Below are positions 36,661 through 47,960 of a stretch of DNA of 64,000 nucleotides, one piece after another; positions within the stretch are counted from its first letter, which is position 1; each line of letters starts with the position of its first letter. The notes beneath the pieces are model-generated. The model saw only the letters and a program-made list of their open reading frames with translations, ran no database searches and had not been told where the DNA came from. The stretch lies in NCBI RefSeq assembly GCF_947179165.1, contig NC_077238.1, positions 40,973,793 to 41,037,792 on the forward strand, in the 5' to 3' direction. The stretch comes from Solanum dulcamara. Lineage: Eukaryota > Streptophyta > Magnoliopsida > Solanales > Solanaceae. The position numbers were made by a program, and so were the translations under genes.

Positions 36661-38086
36661 ACATCTGGAGATGCCTCCTGATCCTGTCGGGTGGCCAAGG
36701 CATAGGTGCGGTTCGAAGGACCGCTAGAACCAGAAATTCCACCCCGGCCTCTACCACGGCCTGCTAGTGTAGACACACCCTGCCCCGTGGGGCGCATAGC
36801 TACCGAAGAAGATGATGACCCAGCAAATGATCCTGTAGGCCGAGCTGCTCCACCTGAATTGCCCTTACTCAGGCAATCTCTCATCGTATGGCCTTGACGG
36901 CCACAAGCAAAACAAGCCCCTGTAGCACGATAGCACTCTCCTGGATGAGATCTACCACAATAAGAACACGGGGGCCTAGGTGGCCGCATCTGACCAGAAC
37001 TCCTGTCTAACTGCGAACCGGAAGCCCTAGAGCTCGGACCTGCTCCTGAATATCCTGTACCACCTGATCTCTGGCCTGAGGATAGTAAAGGCATACTTCG
37101 TGCTGGCTGGGTGGGCTGTCTGCTACCCTGCTGCTGGAATGGCCTGCTTTGGAACTCTCCAAAATATCCAGTTGACCTAGCCCTCTTGGGCTGACTTCTG
37201 CCAAAATACCGATCAGACTGGTGTCTTCTATATCTGTCCTCCATGCCCTGAGCATATGTCGGAATACGGGCGATGTCCATCCCCGGCTGGGCAGCCATCA
37301 CCAAACAACTATCCACTAAGTACCGATCTAGGCCCATCACATATCTGTGCATCCTGTTAGTCATGTCAGCTACCAGAGCAGGTGCATGTCAAGCCAATGA
37401 GTCAAACTCCAAACTATACTCGTGAACACTGTGGCCTCGCTGCCTTAACTACAAAAATTTGTCCTCTCTGGCTCTCCGCATCTCAGAAGGCAGGAAATGA
37501 CTGATAAACGCCTCTATAAACTCGTCCCATACTGCTGGTCTACCCCTGGACAACTCCCAGGACTCATACCAATTGGCAGCTACCTCGTGCAGTCTATACG
37601 AAGCCAACTCAACTGACTCTATCATAGAAGCTTTAATCAGATGTAAAGTGCGCTGCATTTCCCTAATGAACTCCTGGGGGTCCTCCTCGGGCTTTGTCTC
37701 GAAGAACTCTAGAGGGTTACAAGTTAGAAACTCACGAGCCCTCGAACTATCAGGCATGTGTACCAGATCTCCGCCCAATCTGTGTCTGTGTTCTTGTCCG
37801 GCCACCAACTTGGTCAATAGTTGCACCGCATCCTGCATAGCCCTGCCTTCCGCTCCTGACTGTGGAGCTAGGGCTCGGGTGCTGGGGCTCCAAAAACAGG
37901 TGAATCAGGCCTCTGATCTTCTGCTGGGGCCGCCCTAATTTCTGGCGGTGTAGCAGAGCTGGCTGTCGGGGGCACAATCTCTCTCTCAGGAATCTATCGG
38001 GCCCTGGTAACTCTGTGCGCCTGACCAATCTCACCGGGTGCTACTGATTTTCCCTTTTGGGTAGCCGTCATTTTCCTCAGAGGCAT
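36633..38086 (-). pseudogene. TE-D gag
   Basis: The likely start is ATG at 38084-38086 (MPLRKMTATQKGKS), matching the MPPRR start of TE-F gag. A stop lies near 37995, and a frame change near 37860 leads to the capsid frame 37838-37449 with MQDAVQLLTKLVAGQ, FLTCNPLEFFETKPEEDPQE, WYESWELSRGRP and FIEAFISHFLPSEMRRARED. TAG near 37448 and TGA near 37390 replace Gln and Trp codons. The frame 37364-36630 holds two adjacent zinc knuckles, CSYCGRSHPGEC and CFACGRQGHTMRDC, followed by a Gly/Arg-rich stretch. Two knuckles, as in TE-A, are typical of Tekay. It forms the particle and binds RNA in live copies. Confidence 0.9.
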
Positions 38087-38282
38087 TACTGAAAATAATG
38101 ACAATCGTTTTGTTAGGAAAGAATCATCCTAATAATATAGCTCTATCGCACGATCTAAGACAAGAAGAAAAAGTAATATCCTAAATGCCCGGTAGCCTCT
38201 TGCTTATAGATGTGGTGCACAACACACTGATAAACAAGACTCTACTAGACATGGTCTGTAGACATTCCGAGGACCCAACCGC

Positions 38283-38295
38283 TCTGATACAACTT
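38283..38295 (-). other. TE-D primer-binding site (tRNA-Met initiator)
   Basis: On the minus strand, TTGTATCAGAGC follows the 5' LTR end after a short AA spacer. It has T for G at one position of TTGGTATCAGAGC, the complement of initiator tRNA-Met. The downstream leader resembles that of TE-F. Confidence 0.85.
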
Positions 38296-38296
38296 T

Positions 38297-41200
38297 TGTC
38301 ACGACCCAACCTCGTAGGCCGCGATTGGTGCCCGAGTTGGGCACCCAAATATACCCTTACCCTAAATTAGCATGTTAGCTGAGAAAATATAGGTAGTAAT
38401 TAGGAAAGATCACTAAATAGATAAAAAAAACAGATATAGGCATGAGGGCCGACAGACCGTCATGAAACAAACAAAATCCAAGACATATGTACAAAACCCA
38501 CAATATAACTCTGTCTACAGACCTCTACAGATGATAGCATAGTCATAAGACGGGACAGGGCCCCGTCGTACCCCTGACCAACATATCTAAATATATAGAG
38601 ATAAAGTCAGTACCAAAATGCAAGCTTTGAACAAGAGAGCTCTGTTAATAACACAGCAGATGTCCTAAATCGGCGGATCAGCAAATCAAACTTCGGTACC
38701 TGCGGGCATGTAACGCATCCCCCGAAGAAAGGGGGTCAGTACGAAAAATGTACCGAATATGTAAAGCATGAACTGTACTAGATAAAATCATAATCTGAAT
38801 AGTATGTACAGAATACAAAATAAATGTTCAATATTTCAATATGCTTATCATAATCTCAAATCATATATGCAAAAACATATGCCATATTCGGCCCTATTAT
38901 GGGACTCGATGAACAAAATATGGTCGCCCTCCCATCGTCGGCTCCACAGCACAGCATAACACCAGAGTAGGAAATATCTCCGTAACAAATCACATCATAT
39001 CAGATGGTCATATCAAATCGTATCAAATCATATTATATCGGATCATATCATATCCCAAACACAGGTGTACATGGCACATCATAACTCCGTGGCATAATAT
39101 ACACCACCCCATGTACATGTTATACCTGCCCCCTCACGTTGGGACACGGCGAACAATGCAGAGAAAAACGCACGAAAATATATCCTGGCCCAAGCTCAGT
39201 GGAAGAGTGGTTATAGTATACACGAGTAGAGTAGTGAGAAACTAAATGCAATTTAAAATTTAAAATACTTATACAGACTCGATAGCATGATTTTGATAAT
39301 AAATCATATATAAAAAGAACTTGAATAATAATAATAGCGCAAATCTTTCCAACCTCACGATAGTCTATGTCAAAATAGTTTTCTGGAATCGTCTCCATAT
39401 TTCAAAATATATTATGGGACTTAATGGAATAATTAGTCATATAATATTCAGAAGAGTAGTAAAGAATTTCTCTCAGTACTACCTAACATAAGCCAAACGG
39501 AATAACAAAGAAAAATTCATAATAGTGGGGCCCACCTCGGTCGAATGAGGTGGCGTATACAATTTACTTGCATTAAACTTCATAACGTTATTTATAAGAG
39601 TTTCAAGGTAGTCGAATTTCATTTGTGCAAATTCTAGAAGTTTAGACAATTTTTTCAAAATATTCATAAATACCTAATTCAATTCTATTGAATAGAAAAG
39701 GGGTAATTTTGAGCGTTGATTCCGAAGAATGGAGCGATCCCCGAGGCTCGTATCCACACCTATTACATCTAAGACATGCCAAGAGAAGAAAAGGTAAAGC
39801 TTTACATACCTTATTGGCTTTTTACGGTTGTCCAACTTCAATTCTCGTTTCCACCAAAATCTACAATTGGTCACATTTACCAATTACTATTCATAAGACT
39901 TTAAGAATTCAATTTTTCCAATACTTGTCTACAAAAATTTCGGCAGCATCTCCCCTATATATATGACAACTCCGAGATTACAACTCGGCCATAATATCAA
40001 CAACCAAGCCAACAACAACACCAATACCATCAATAATCAATTTAAACACACTATAACATAAATTGGTTTCTTTCCAACTAGTGCAACAACTTTCAACCAA
40101 ACTTTGCATTTCCAAGTAAATATGAATATTTCATGTCCATAATTAATTTCAACTCATTCCAACATAGGTGAAAAATATTTCAAGTAAGCTATCCAATTTT
40201 CATCAATTCCATATTTCACTCAAAAATTTCATAAATACAACAAAAATATTACAATTCATTTTCTTCTTTCAACTTCATAATCAAATTCATTTCCTTCTTT
40301 CAACTTCATAATCAACAACAACAATCCATACTTTTAATAACTTACCTCCATATTCTTATAATATCATACTAAAATTACATAATTCCTACAATCCATTTTA
40401 ATACCAACTTACACCATTTAAACTTCATTTATATTCCCAAAACCATAACCACAACTAACAAATTATACAAACTTAATTTTTTTTTCCATTACATCACCTA
40501 ACCCATATTTCCAACTTCAATAAATTTCATCCAACTTCCATTTTCAACATCAAATAACTATCATAACTACTATTCAAATACTACACAAAAATATTACACA
40601 AAAATACTACACAAAAATTGAATAAATCTTACTCATATAAGAACATGTATACATGGCACCATATACCATGCAAACTTCCATATTTTTATAAATTGCACAC
40701 ACCTCCACATATTACAACATCAACAAACTTCATAACACAAAGAAATTGAATTAATTCTTACCTTTTCCTTCACTTCTCCAAATCTCCAAATCAACTAAAC
40801 AAGCCTCCAAACTTCCAAAACAACTACACCATGTAGTAGAGCACACTTGACTTAGTAGGAATACTAGGAAATTATAATTTTTGGGATAAAATTTGAAGGG
40901 GTAAATTTTTGGTCTTCTTGGCCGATTTTCCCTTCTTTGTTTTCTCTTCTTTCTTTTGTTTTTCTCCTTGTCAATTTGTCTTGAAGTTTCTAGGATTTTA
41001 TGACTAAGAGCCCTCTTTATTTCATTCATCACATGGATGAATTTACATGGGCTTGGATCTCTTTTTTTTTGTTTTGGGCCATGGCTTAATGATTGGGCCT
41101 ATCTTGCCCATTTTTTTTAGTTTTTAAGTTCCAAGCCCAAGCACCTAGCCCATACATCTTCATAAAAACTACATGTTGTGAAATTCCAATTTTACCCTTA

Positions 41201-41422
41201 GCCTTTTCCAATATTCCCATCACCAAATTCCAATTTTGTCCTCACCCTTTTATAGTATTTCCACATGCGAAATTCCACTTTTACCCCTAAGCTTTTCTAA
41301 TAATTCCACCTCCCAACTTAATCATATGAAGCTTGTATATCACAAGACCAAGCATAGTCTTACCCTTGAATTATTACAAGTATCCCTAACATGTCCTTAG
41401 GCGCAAAGTACGGGTTATAACA
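38297..41422 (-). repeat. TE-D 5' LTR (right on + strand)
   Basis: 3126 bp, the partner of 30009-33136. On the minus strand it starts TGTTATAACCC at 41422 and ends GTGACA at 38297. A TATATATAGG (minus) lies near 39957-39965. The leader between this LTR and gag (38087-38282) shows no gene. Confidence 0.95.
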
Positions 41423-41814
41423 AAAAGAGTTTCGAAGTGCAATGCTCGTCTATTAATTTCAAGTTCAAAAATCTTTTCTCACTTAATTACTCAGCTTTTA
41501 AAAATATTTAAATTTTTGAGAACTCTTTTTAGTTTTAATTATTTAACCTAAGTTTGGTTGGTAATCATTTCTTAACGAATCTTAAAGGATGCTTAACCTC
41601 TTCCCTTTAGGATAACTAGAACCCTTACCTAGAATCATATAAGTTAAGTAGACCACTAATTGGAGTTTATTTTTAGCATTACATTAGTAAATTTATTTAG
41701 GTATCCTAATTTACTTTTAAAAATAATTAGGTAGTGACTCCTTAAGTTAAATAATATAGGAATTATCAATATGTTGTAAGCCGTTTGACCTCGAGTTAAA
41801 ATTAGGGTATAACA

Positions 41815-42474
41815 TCGGTCCTAGAATGGAAGGGTAGTAACTTCGTGTTTAAAGGTCAATTTATTTCATGCCTTAAAGCACGAAAGATGATTTCCAAGAG
41901 TTGTGTATACCATCTTGTGAGGGTTAGGGATGAGAATTCTGAAGCACCTATCTTAGAGTCGGTCCCTACTGTAAATGAGTTTCTGGATGTGTTTCCTAAT
42001 GAATTAGCCGGTGTCCTTCCTGAAAAGAAGATTGATTTTTGTATAAACCTTCTTTTGAATACTCAAACTATTTCTATTCCTCCTTACTTGATGGCTTCGG
42101 TGGAATTAAAGGAGTTGAGGGATCAATTGATTGACTTATTAGATAAGGGTTCATTAGGCCAAGTATTTTTCCATGGGGTACTCCCGTATTGTTTGTTAGA
42201 AAGAAGGGTGGTTCACTATGAATTGAAATAAGGTAACCATCTAGAATAAGTACCCAATTTCGAGAATATAAAGGGGAAAGTTACTTCTCCAAAATAGATC
42301 TTCATTTCGATTATAACTAATTGAGGGTGAGGGAGTGTGACATTCCCAAAATAGATTTTCAGACAAGGTATGGCCATTATGAGTTTCTAGTAATGTCATT
42401 TGATTTGACCAACGCTTCCGCGACTTTCATGAACTTAATGAATAGGGTGTTCAAGCAATATCTGGATATGTTTG
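41815..42474 (+). pseudogene. TE-A protease-RT linker and RT first half
   Basis: This continues the protein cut at 684. In the frame from 41818 it reads LEWKGSNFVFKGQFISCLKA, then KMISKSCVYHLVRVRDEN, FLDVFPNELAG and IPPYLMASVELKELRDQL. RT motifs GTPVLFVRKKGG-like, YFSKIDLHFDYN and [20 protein letters not shown] follow in broken frames, up to YLDMFV at 42474. Part of the DYRxLNK segment is missing near 42225-42260. TE-E interrupts it immediately before the catalytic box. Confidence 0.88.
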
Positions 42475-44187
42475 TGTAACACATCCTAAAAACGTTATAT
42501 ATGATGTTTCAATTCTCGATGAAAATGATATTTCTTCTGTATTTTGGGCATAACTTTTAATGGGATGATCCAAATTAGGTAATTAAAATTTCTAAATAAC
42601 CCGAACATCATTACCTACAATTTGTATAATAACCACACATTAATTTTTAGAGGTTAAGTAGGTCAAATAAATTAATTGTTGTAAGATATGGTGTTGTGAA
42701 GAAATATAGTATTTGTAAAAGAAAATTCATATCTCATTGTAAGATACTCCAAATTAGTTGATTATTAAACGACATGAAAGTAGACCTCTAGAGAAACAAT
42801 TCATATTAAGTACCAAATCCTAATGAGGAAGTTATCATTTTCTAACGCAGCTCCGAAATAGGGTATTTTGTTAAAAGAAGATTCATCTCACCAACTATGG
42901 AAAGATCTAGATCCATTTGACATCATTCATGACATCAATAGTCCTCCATTTGACATCACTCATGACATCACAATCTTTCATTAAATTTTTAGATTTTTTT
43001 TATAATTATTTTAATTATTGTTAGGTACCTCCTTCACACCTATAAATACCCACCTTATTTCGTTATTTTGTTCATCAAGCTTTCTCAAACAACTCTTCTC
43101 TCTATCCACTCCTTTACTCATTCTTAAAATATAGTTTTATTTCTTAATAGTATAGAAATACTATTCTGGTGATTAATATACTCCGGGTAGTACACAAAAT
43201 GCTACGGCGAGGAGAAAATATTAAGATTCAAGAGTATTTATTAAGTCTATTGATTCTCAGTAACTCTTCGAATTCTAGGTATACAAGGCTTCAATAAGAG
43301 TATTCCTTCCACTCTCATGTCTAAAGTATTTTAATTATATGATAAATTATGTTTATCTTCTTTAAGCTTACTCTAAGTTATGTGGTTGTTTATCCATGGG
43401 TTCTTTCACCCATGTAGTCCAAAACTCTTTCAACTAAATCCCTTGATTTCAAGTAATATTTTCTTATGGGTAATTCTTAATTTTACTTAATAGCATGAAT
43501 CATATTTAAACTAATTATTATTTATCTATTTTGATGCAACATGATTTCATATGTATAAATTGATGATTTACAAGTAATTTCTCTATTTAAAGGTTCTTAA
43601 AATTCATTGTGGGTTTTTAAAGCATGATTTTTAATTAATGGATTTCAAAGTATTTATGCATATTAATTTACATACATGTTTGCAAGTTGAAGTGATTTGA
43701 ACCCACCTAGTTTTACTATGTTTTCAATGAAGTTTTGCTTAAAACTTTGACTCAAAATGAATATTTATGAAAGCAATGTCTATAATAAAAAGAGAGTCTT
43801 ATAAAATAAAATAATGATGAAATGCTATGAATGATGGATTCTTTATGCTATAAGGATAATTCTTGCATATTTGAATCACCAAATTTTTAATTATCTATTC
43901 TACTGAATATCATGTTTTGAAATCTCAAGCTATATGCTATGACTATTTTGAAGTATTAAAATATTCTGTGGGATTGACTTAGCACCTAATGGGTCATTGA
44001 GGTGGAATTCGGTAAAGGCATCATAGTAGCAACCCCTTGTCTCATTAACTATGTTCCAACATAGGATCCCATGTAGGCTTAGGCTAATGGATCAATGAAA
44101 GCCCTTAAAGTTAAAGTTAAAGAAATGAATGAAGTTGATGGAGTTCTACCCGATAAGCAGTCTCCCTGGCCAACATATGGGGTTATG
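42475..44187 (+). repeat. TE-E 5' LTR, truncated
   Basis: It matches 49521 to about 51247 of the 3' LTR and stops at GGGGTTATGTTG. About 600 bp of the LTR 3' end are absent. It includes a short direct duplication around TTTGACATCA..CATGACATCA at 42917-42972. No gene is present; the two overlapping opposed frames near 44079-44301 span the deletion junction. Confidence 0.88.
43041..43049 (+). promoter_or_regulatory. Candidate TATA box, TE-E 5' LTR
   Basis: TATAAATAC matches the plant TATA consensus and is followed by a CT-rich region (TCTTCTCTCTATCCACTCC) typical of plant transcription starts. The other LTR has the same sequence at 50086-50094. Confidence 0.55.
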
Positions 44188-44430
44188 TTGTGTCTACCCC
44201 CATTGGTGAGTCGATTATTGCTAGAAAGATCTATAGGGGTTGTCCCATGTGTATCTTGCATAAAGTTATTCCTTGTGATCTCATTGAGCTTGACATGGTA
44301 GATTTCAATATCATTCTTGGGATGGATTAGTTACATCTATCTTATGCTTCCATAGATTGTAGGACTCATTGAGTCAAGTTATAATTTCTAAATGAGTCCG
44401 TTATTGAATAGGAAGGTTGTGATTTGGTGG
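44188..44430 (+). pseudogene. TE-E protease, N-terminally deleted
   Basis: The frame STPIGESIIARKIYRGCPMC, then DLIELDMVDFNIILGMD, is the C-terminal half of retropepsin. The D-x-G active site is absent because the deletion starts just downstream of it. TAG near 44327 follows GMD where Trp is expected. Confidence 0.8.
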
Positions 44431-45490
44431 TGAAGGGTAAGTTCATTTCTTATCTTAAGGCTTGAAAAATAATTTCTAAGGGTTGTATTTATCATATTAT
44501 AAGGGATAGGGATTTTGACTCCAAAATTCCTCCTCTTGAGTCGGTTCCCATAGTCAATGAGTTCCCTGATGTCTTTCCCGATGAACTTCCTGGTGTCCCT
44601 TCCGAAAGGAAAGTTAATTCTGGTATCGATATCCTCCTTGATACCCAACCTATCTCTATTCCTCCTTATCGGATGGCCCCGACAGAATTGAAAGAGTTGA
44701 AGGAACAATTAAAATACTTGTTAGAAAAGGGGTTCATAAGACTAAATATTTTGCCATGGGTGCTCCCTTGTTATGTGTGAGAAAGACAGATGGGTCGCTT
44801 CGAATGTGCGTAGACTACTAGCAATTAAATAAGTTGACCATTAAGAATAAGTACCCACTTCCTAAAATAGATAACTTGTTTGATCAATTGTAAGGGGCAA
44901 GTTACTTCTCCAAGATCGACCTTCGGTCTGGCTATCACCAATTATGGGTGAGGGAGTGAGACATTCCCAAAATTACTTTCGGAATAAGGTATGGTCACTT
45001 CGAGTTTGTGGTGATGAGTTTTGGGTTGACGAATGTGCTGGCAGTGTTCATAGACTTGATGAATAGGATGTTTAAACCTTACCTTGATACTTTTGTGGTG
45101 GTCTTCATTGATGATATTTTGATTTACTCTTGGGGTGAGGAAGAAAATAAAAATCACTTGAGAGTTGTGCTTCAAACGTTGAGGGATAGATAATTATTTG
45201 CAAAATTTAGTAAGTGTGAATTTTGGGTGAGGTGGCATTTCTTGGTCACATAGTGTTCTATGATGGAATCAAGGTTGATCCTATGAAAATGGAGGCAGTC
45301 AAGAATTGGCCTAGACCGTTGTCTCCTTCATATATTAGGAGCTTTTTGGGTCTAGCCGGGTACTATAGAAGGTTCCTCAAAGGGTTTTCTTCCATCTCAT
45401 CTCCTACGATAAAATCGAACCAAAAGAAAGCCAAATTCATATGGACGAATGAGTGTGAGAAGAGTTTCCAGACCTTGAAAGATTGACTTA
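44431..45490 (+). pseudogene. TE-E reverse transcriptase
   Basis: The linker FISYLKA (44448), NEFPDVFPDELPGVPSERK (near 44556-44612) and IPPYRMAPTELKELKEQLK leads to RT: GAPLLCVRKTDGSLRMCVDY (44760-44817), [33 protein letters not shown] and the frame 45008-45193 with catalytic FIDD at 45104-45115. The thumb GIKVDPMKMEAVKNWPRPLS and FLGLAGYYRRFLKGFSSIS lies in another frame from 45223. Several stops and at least two frameshifts are present. Confidence 0.88.
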
Positions 45491-45610
45491 CCTCCGCTCC
45501 TATTTTGACTCTACTAGAAGGATTAGAAGGGTTTGTAGTTTATTGTGATGCTTCAAAAATTGGTTTAGGTTGTGTCTTAATGCAAAATGGCAAGGTCATA
45601 GCCAATGATT
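45491..45610 (+). pseudogene. TE-E RNase H, first half
   Basis: The sequence LTSAPILTLLEGLEGFVVYC, then [19 protein letters not shown], includes the first catalytic Asp and stops at S2. The second half resumes at 47604. Confidence 0.85.
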
Positions 45611-47603
45611 TGTAACATCCCTCAAAATGCTCACAAGTGCCTTAAGAATGCCTTGGGAATAGGCCGCTCAAGTAATGCATTATTTTTAATCTTTTTGGAA
45701 AATTCGAGTTCAGAATATCAATCAGGGGATCAAAACCTGCAGGAAAATAGTTTTAGTGGATTTTTAGGACCCGTAGATCAAAAGATAGATTTCTCGAGAA
45801 ACTACATAAAACAGAAAGGTTTGCGACAAGTCTGCATAGCGGACATGGCAAGGATTTTCTGGCGAAGTTGGATTTTTAGTAAGGGTGTTTTAGACTTTTC
45901 CCAAATTGTTAGCTAATGAACCTAGACGTTTTTCTGACCTAATTCAACTCTATAAATTAACCAAAACCCCCAATTCTATTCATTCTTCTATGATTCACCT
46001 ACTCAAATATTTTTCTCTTTACAAAAGACTCTCAAGGGCTCCATTTAAGACTTCAAGTAAATTCACTCAATCTCTCCATCAAAACTCTCAAGTTCTTCCA
46101 AATTATTTGGTTTTCTCACTTAAAGTATGTGGGTATTGATTCATGGATCCTTTCATCCATGAAGCCTAATCAATTTCTCAATATTTTCTATCAAATTAAA
46201 GTATGGTATTTTATGAATTTTATGATCTCTATTCCTATTTCATTAATTTTGATTCAAAGTATGTCATGAGTCTATTTTGATATAAATTGATGGTTATTGC
46301 ATTAAATTAAAGAGTTTTCCATGAATTCTCCTATTTTGATTTTTAGGGTTCATGATGTAAAATATGAGTATTTTCAATTTTACTTCCAAATGATATTATC
46401 TTTATTAATTATGTATGGTATGAACGAAAGTTTATGATCATACATGTTTTTAAGTCATTTTCATAATTTTTAAGTCAATTGTTCATGCATTCATGTCTTA
46501 CCCTAATTTCAAGTATAAGCTATGATCATTAATTTCTAAGTATGAGTTATGTCTATGTATGTATGATTGTAATGATAAAAGAACAATTCTCACCTTACAA
46601 ATATGTTATGAAAATGAGCTACTCTATGATTTTAAACCTATGATAATGACTATGATATATGAAATTATGATTTCTATGCTATGCATTTATTCCATGGGAT
46701 TTGACTTAGCAACGAATGTGGACTTAAGGTGGGGGCTCGAAATAGGGGGTCCTTATATAAAGTCTCTTATCTCATAACTACGTGCCACCGTAGGTTGCCT
46801 TTATTGGCCTAGCTAGTGGATCCACATATAGTGTATGTATGACCCGCCTAGTGGGGTAGAGTCTACCTTGGCAAGTAGATTCCCCTTTCCTCCAATGTAG
46901 GGGCAACATTGAGATTCCATGTTGTAGCTCGCATGGTCTTATTGTCGGTTATGGCTCTTATCCCACATATGTATGGTCTCTTTTTTATGTTTTAAATGAC
47001 TAATCCTATCTTTTACTTTATATGATACTCTTATGGTTTATTATGCATTGATCCTTATTAAAGATTACTTATGATTTTTACTGCTTCTCCTATCATGCTA
47101 TTTAAAATGGTCATTTGTACAAACATGGTTTTCTATGAATTGCATTGCCTACATACTTAGTATATTCCAACATACTAATGAATACTTTTGTCTACATTGT
47201 ATCATAATGTAGGGGTTGAGGTTGAAGATCATATTCCTCTACATGGCTAGTTAAGCCTTCCTATCGGCAGTGTTTGTAATGAGTCCTCGTCCATCGGGGA
47301 CTAGTCTTGGAGTTGGTTAATATTTTTCAAAGACCTTTCTTATGTTTCATATTGAGGGTGAGCTAGGTACATGTCTTATCCCCCGCCCATGTTCATTAGT
47401 AGACGCATCTAGTTGGATAAATATTTCGAGTTTATGTTGTCATGTGTTATTCTTAAATTTCTATTCATGATTTAGACATTCTTATTATGTTTCCGCTATT
47501 GCTTTACCTTATGAATTCTTATGATATGTACAAGAGGCTTGGTTGGAGCCCTTCATAGTTTTAATCATCATGTTATGACTAGGCCCTAAGTCGGGTCGTG
47601 ATA
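45611..47603 (+). mobile_element. S2: solo LTR inside TE-E RNase H
   Basis: 1993 bp, beginning TGTAACATCCC and ending GGTCGTGATA (from GACA). The RNase H protein is continuous across it (GKVIA to SRQLKMHKHNYPTHELELA). The flanking 5-mers TGATT and TATTT are only similar, so the duplication has decayed. It is the same family as the LTRs of TE-F read on the minus strand. TATAAATTA near 45951 is a candidate TATA box. The three short open frames inside have no recognisable product. Confidence 0.85.
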
Positions 47604-47960
47604 TATTTTAGACAATTAAAGATGCATAAGCATAACTACCCTACCCATGAACTTGAATTGGCGACCGTTGTTTTTTCTCTGAAGATTTGGAGGCATTACC
47701 TCTATAGGGTGCATGTGGATGTGTATACCGATCATAAAAGTCTTCAATATGTGTTCACCCAAAAGGACCTTAATCTAAGGCAAATGAGGTGGCTAGAACT
47801 CTTTAAGGCCTATGACTTGAGTGTGCACTATAATCCGAGTAAAGCCAATATGGTTGCCGATGCACTTAGTAGAGTGTCTATGGGGAGCGTGGCCCATATG
47901 GATGAAGGGAGCAGGGAGTTGGTGAAAGATGTTCACTAGTTGGCTAGATTAGGGGTGAAG
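47604..47960 (+). pseudogene. TE-E RNase H, second half
   Basis: The 113-residue frame reads RQLKMHKHNYPTHELELATV (catalytic Glu), [20 protein letters not shown] (Asp), LRQMRWLELFKAYDLSVHYN and KANMVADALSRVSMGSVAHM. The domain is well kept apart from the S2 insertion. TAG at 47937-47939 ends it. Confidence 0.88.

Larger units (their letters stand above)
30009..41422 (-). mobile_element. TE-D: youngest element, near-complete Tekay chromovirus
   Basis: The element is 11414 bp, flanked by the duplication AAAAG (30004-30008, 41423-41427). The unoccupied site is at 5888-5892 in the other LTR of TE-B. Read on the minus strand it starts TGTTATAACCC and ends GGGTCGTGACA. Two LTRs of about 3.13 kb flank a 5160-bp interior with PBS, gag, PR, RT, RNase H, IN, chromodomain-like tail and polypurine tract, all in order. 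Coding is interrupted by about ten single stops and one frameshift. LTRs are nearly identical over two thirds of their length, so this is the latest insertion here. Confidence 0.95.
685..41814 (+). mobile_element. TE-B: Tat-lineage (Ogre-like) LTR retrotransposon
   Basis: Two copies of the same LTR (685-6269 and 27717-41814, both starting TGACAC and ending TATAACA) bound an internal region with an extra ORF, gag, PR, RT, classical RNase H, second RNase H and integrase. Subtracting S1, TE-C and TE-D leaves about 17.5 kb, with LTRs of about 2.65 kb and an internal part of about 12.1 kb. The second RNase H, the long spacers and the pre-gag ORF are known hallmarks of the Tat group. The element splits TE-A between protease and RT. 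Flanking 5-mers (GTTAT left, TCGGT right) do not match, so the target duplication is eroded or the ends are off by a few bases. Many stops and frameshifts show it is dead and old. Confidence 0.85.
27717..41814 (+). repeat. TE-B 3' LTR (interrupted by TE-D)
   Basis: It starts TGACACCCAATATTGGTCC and ends GGGTATAACA. The parts 27717-30008 and 41428-41814 together make about 2.68 kb and match the 5' LTR. It preserves the empty site for S1 at 29294-29298. The flank after 41814 is TE-A protease-RT coding sequence. No gene lies in the LTR parts. Confidence 0.85.
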
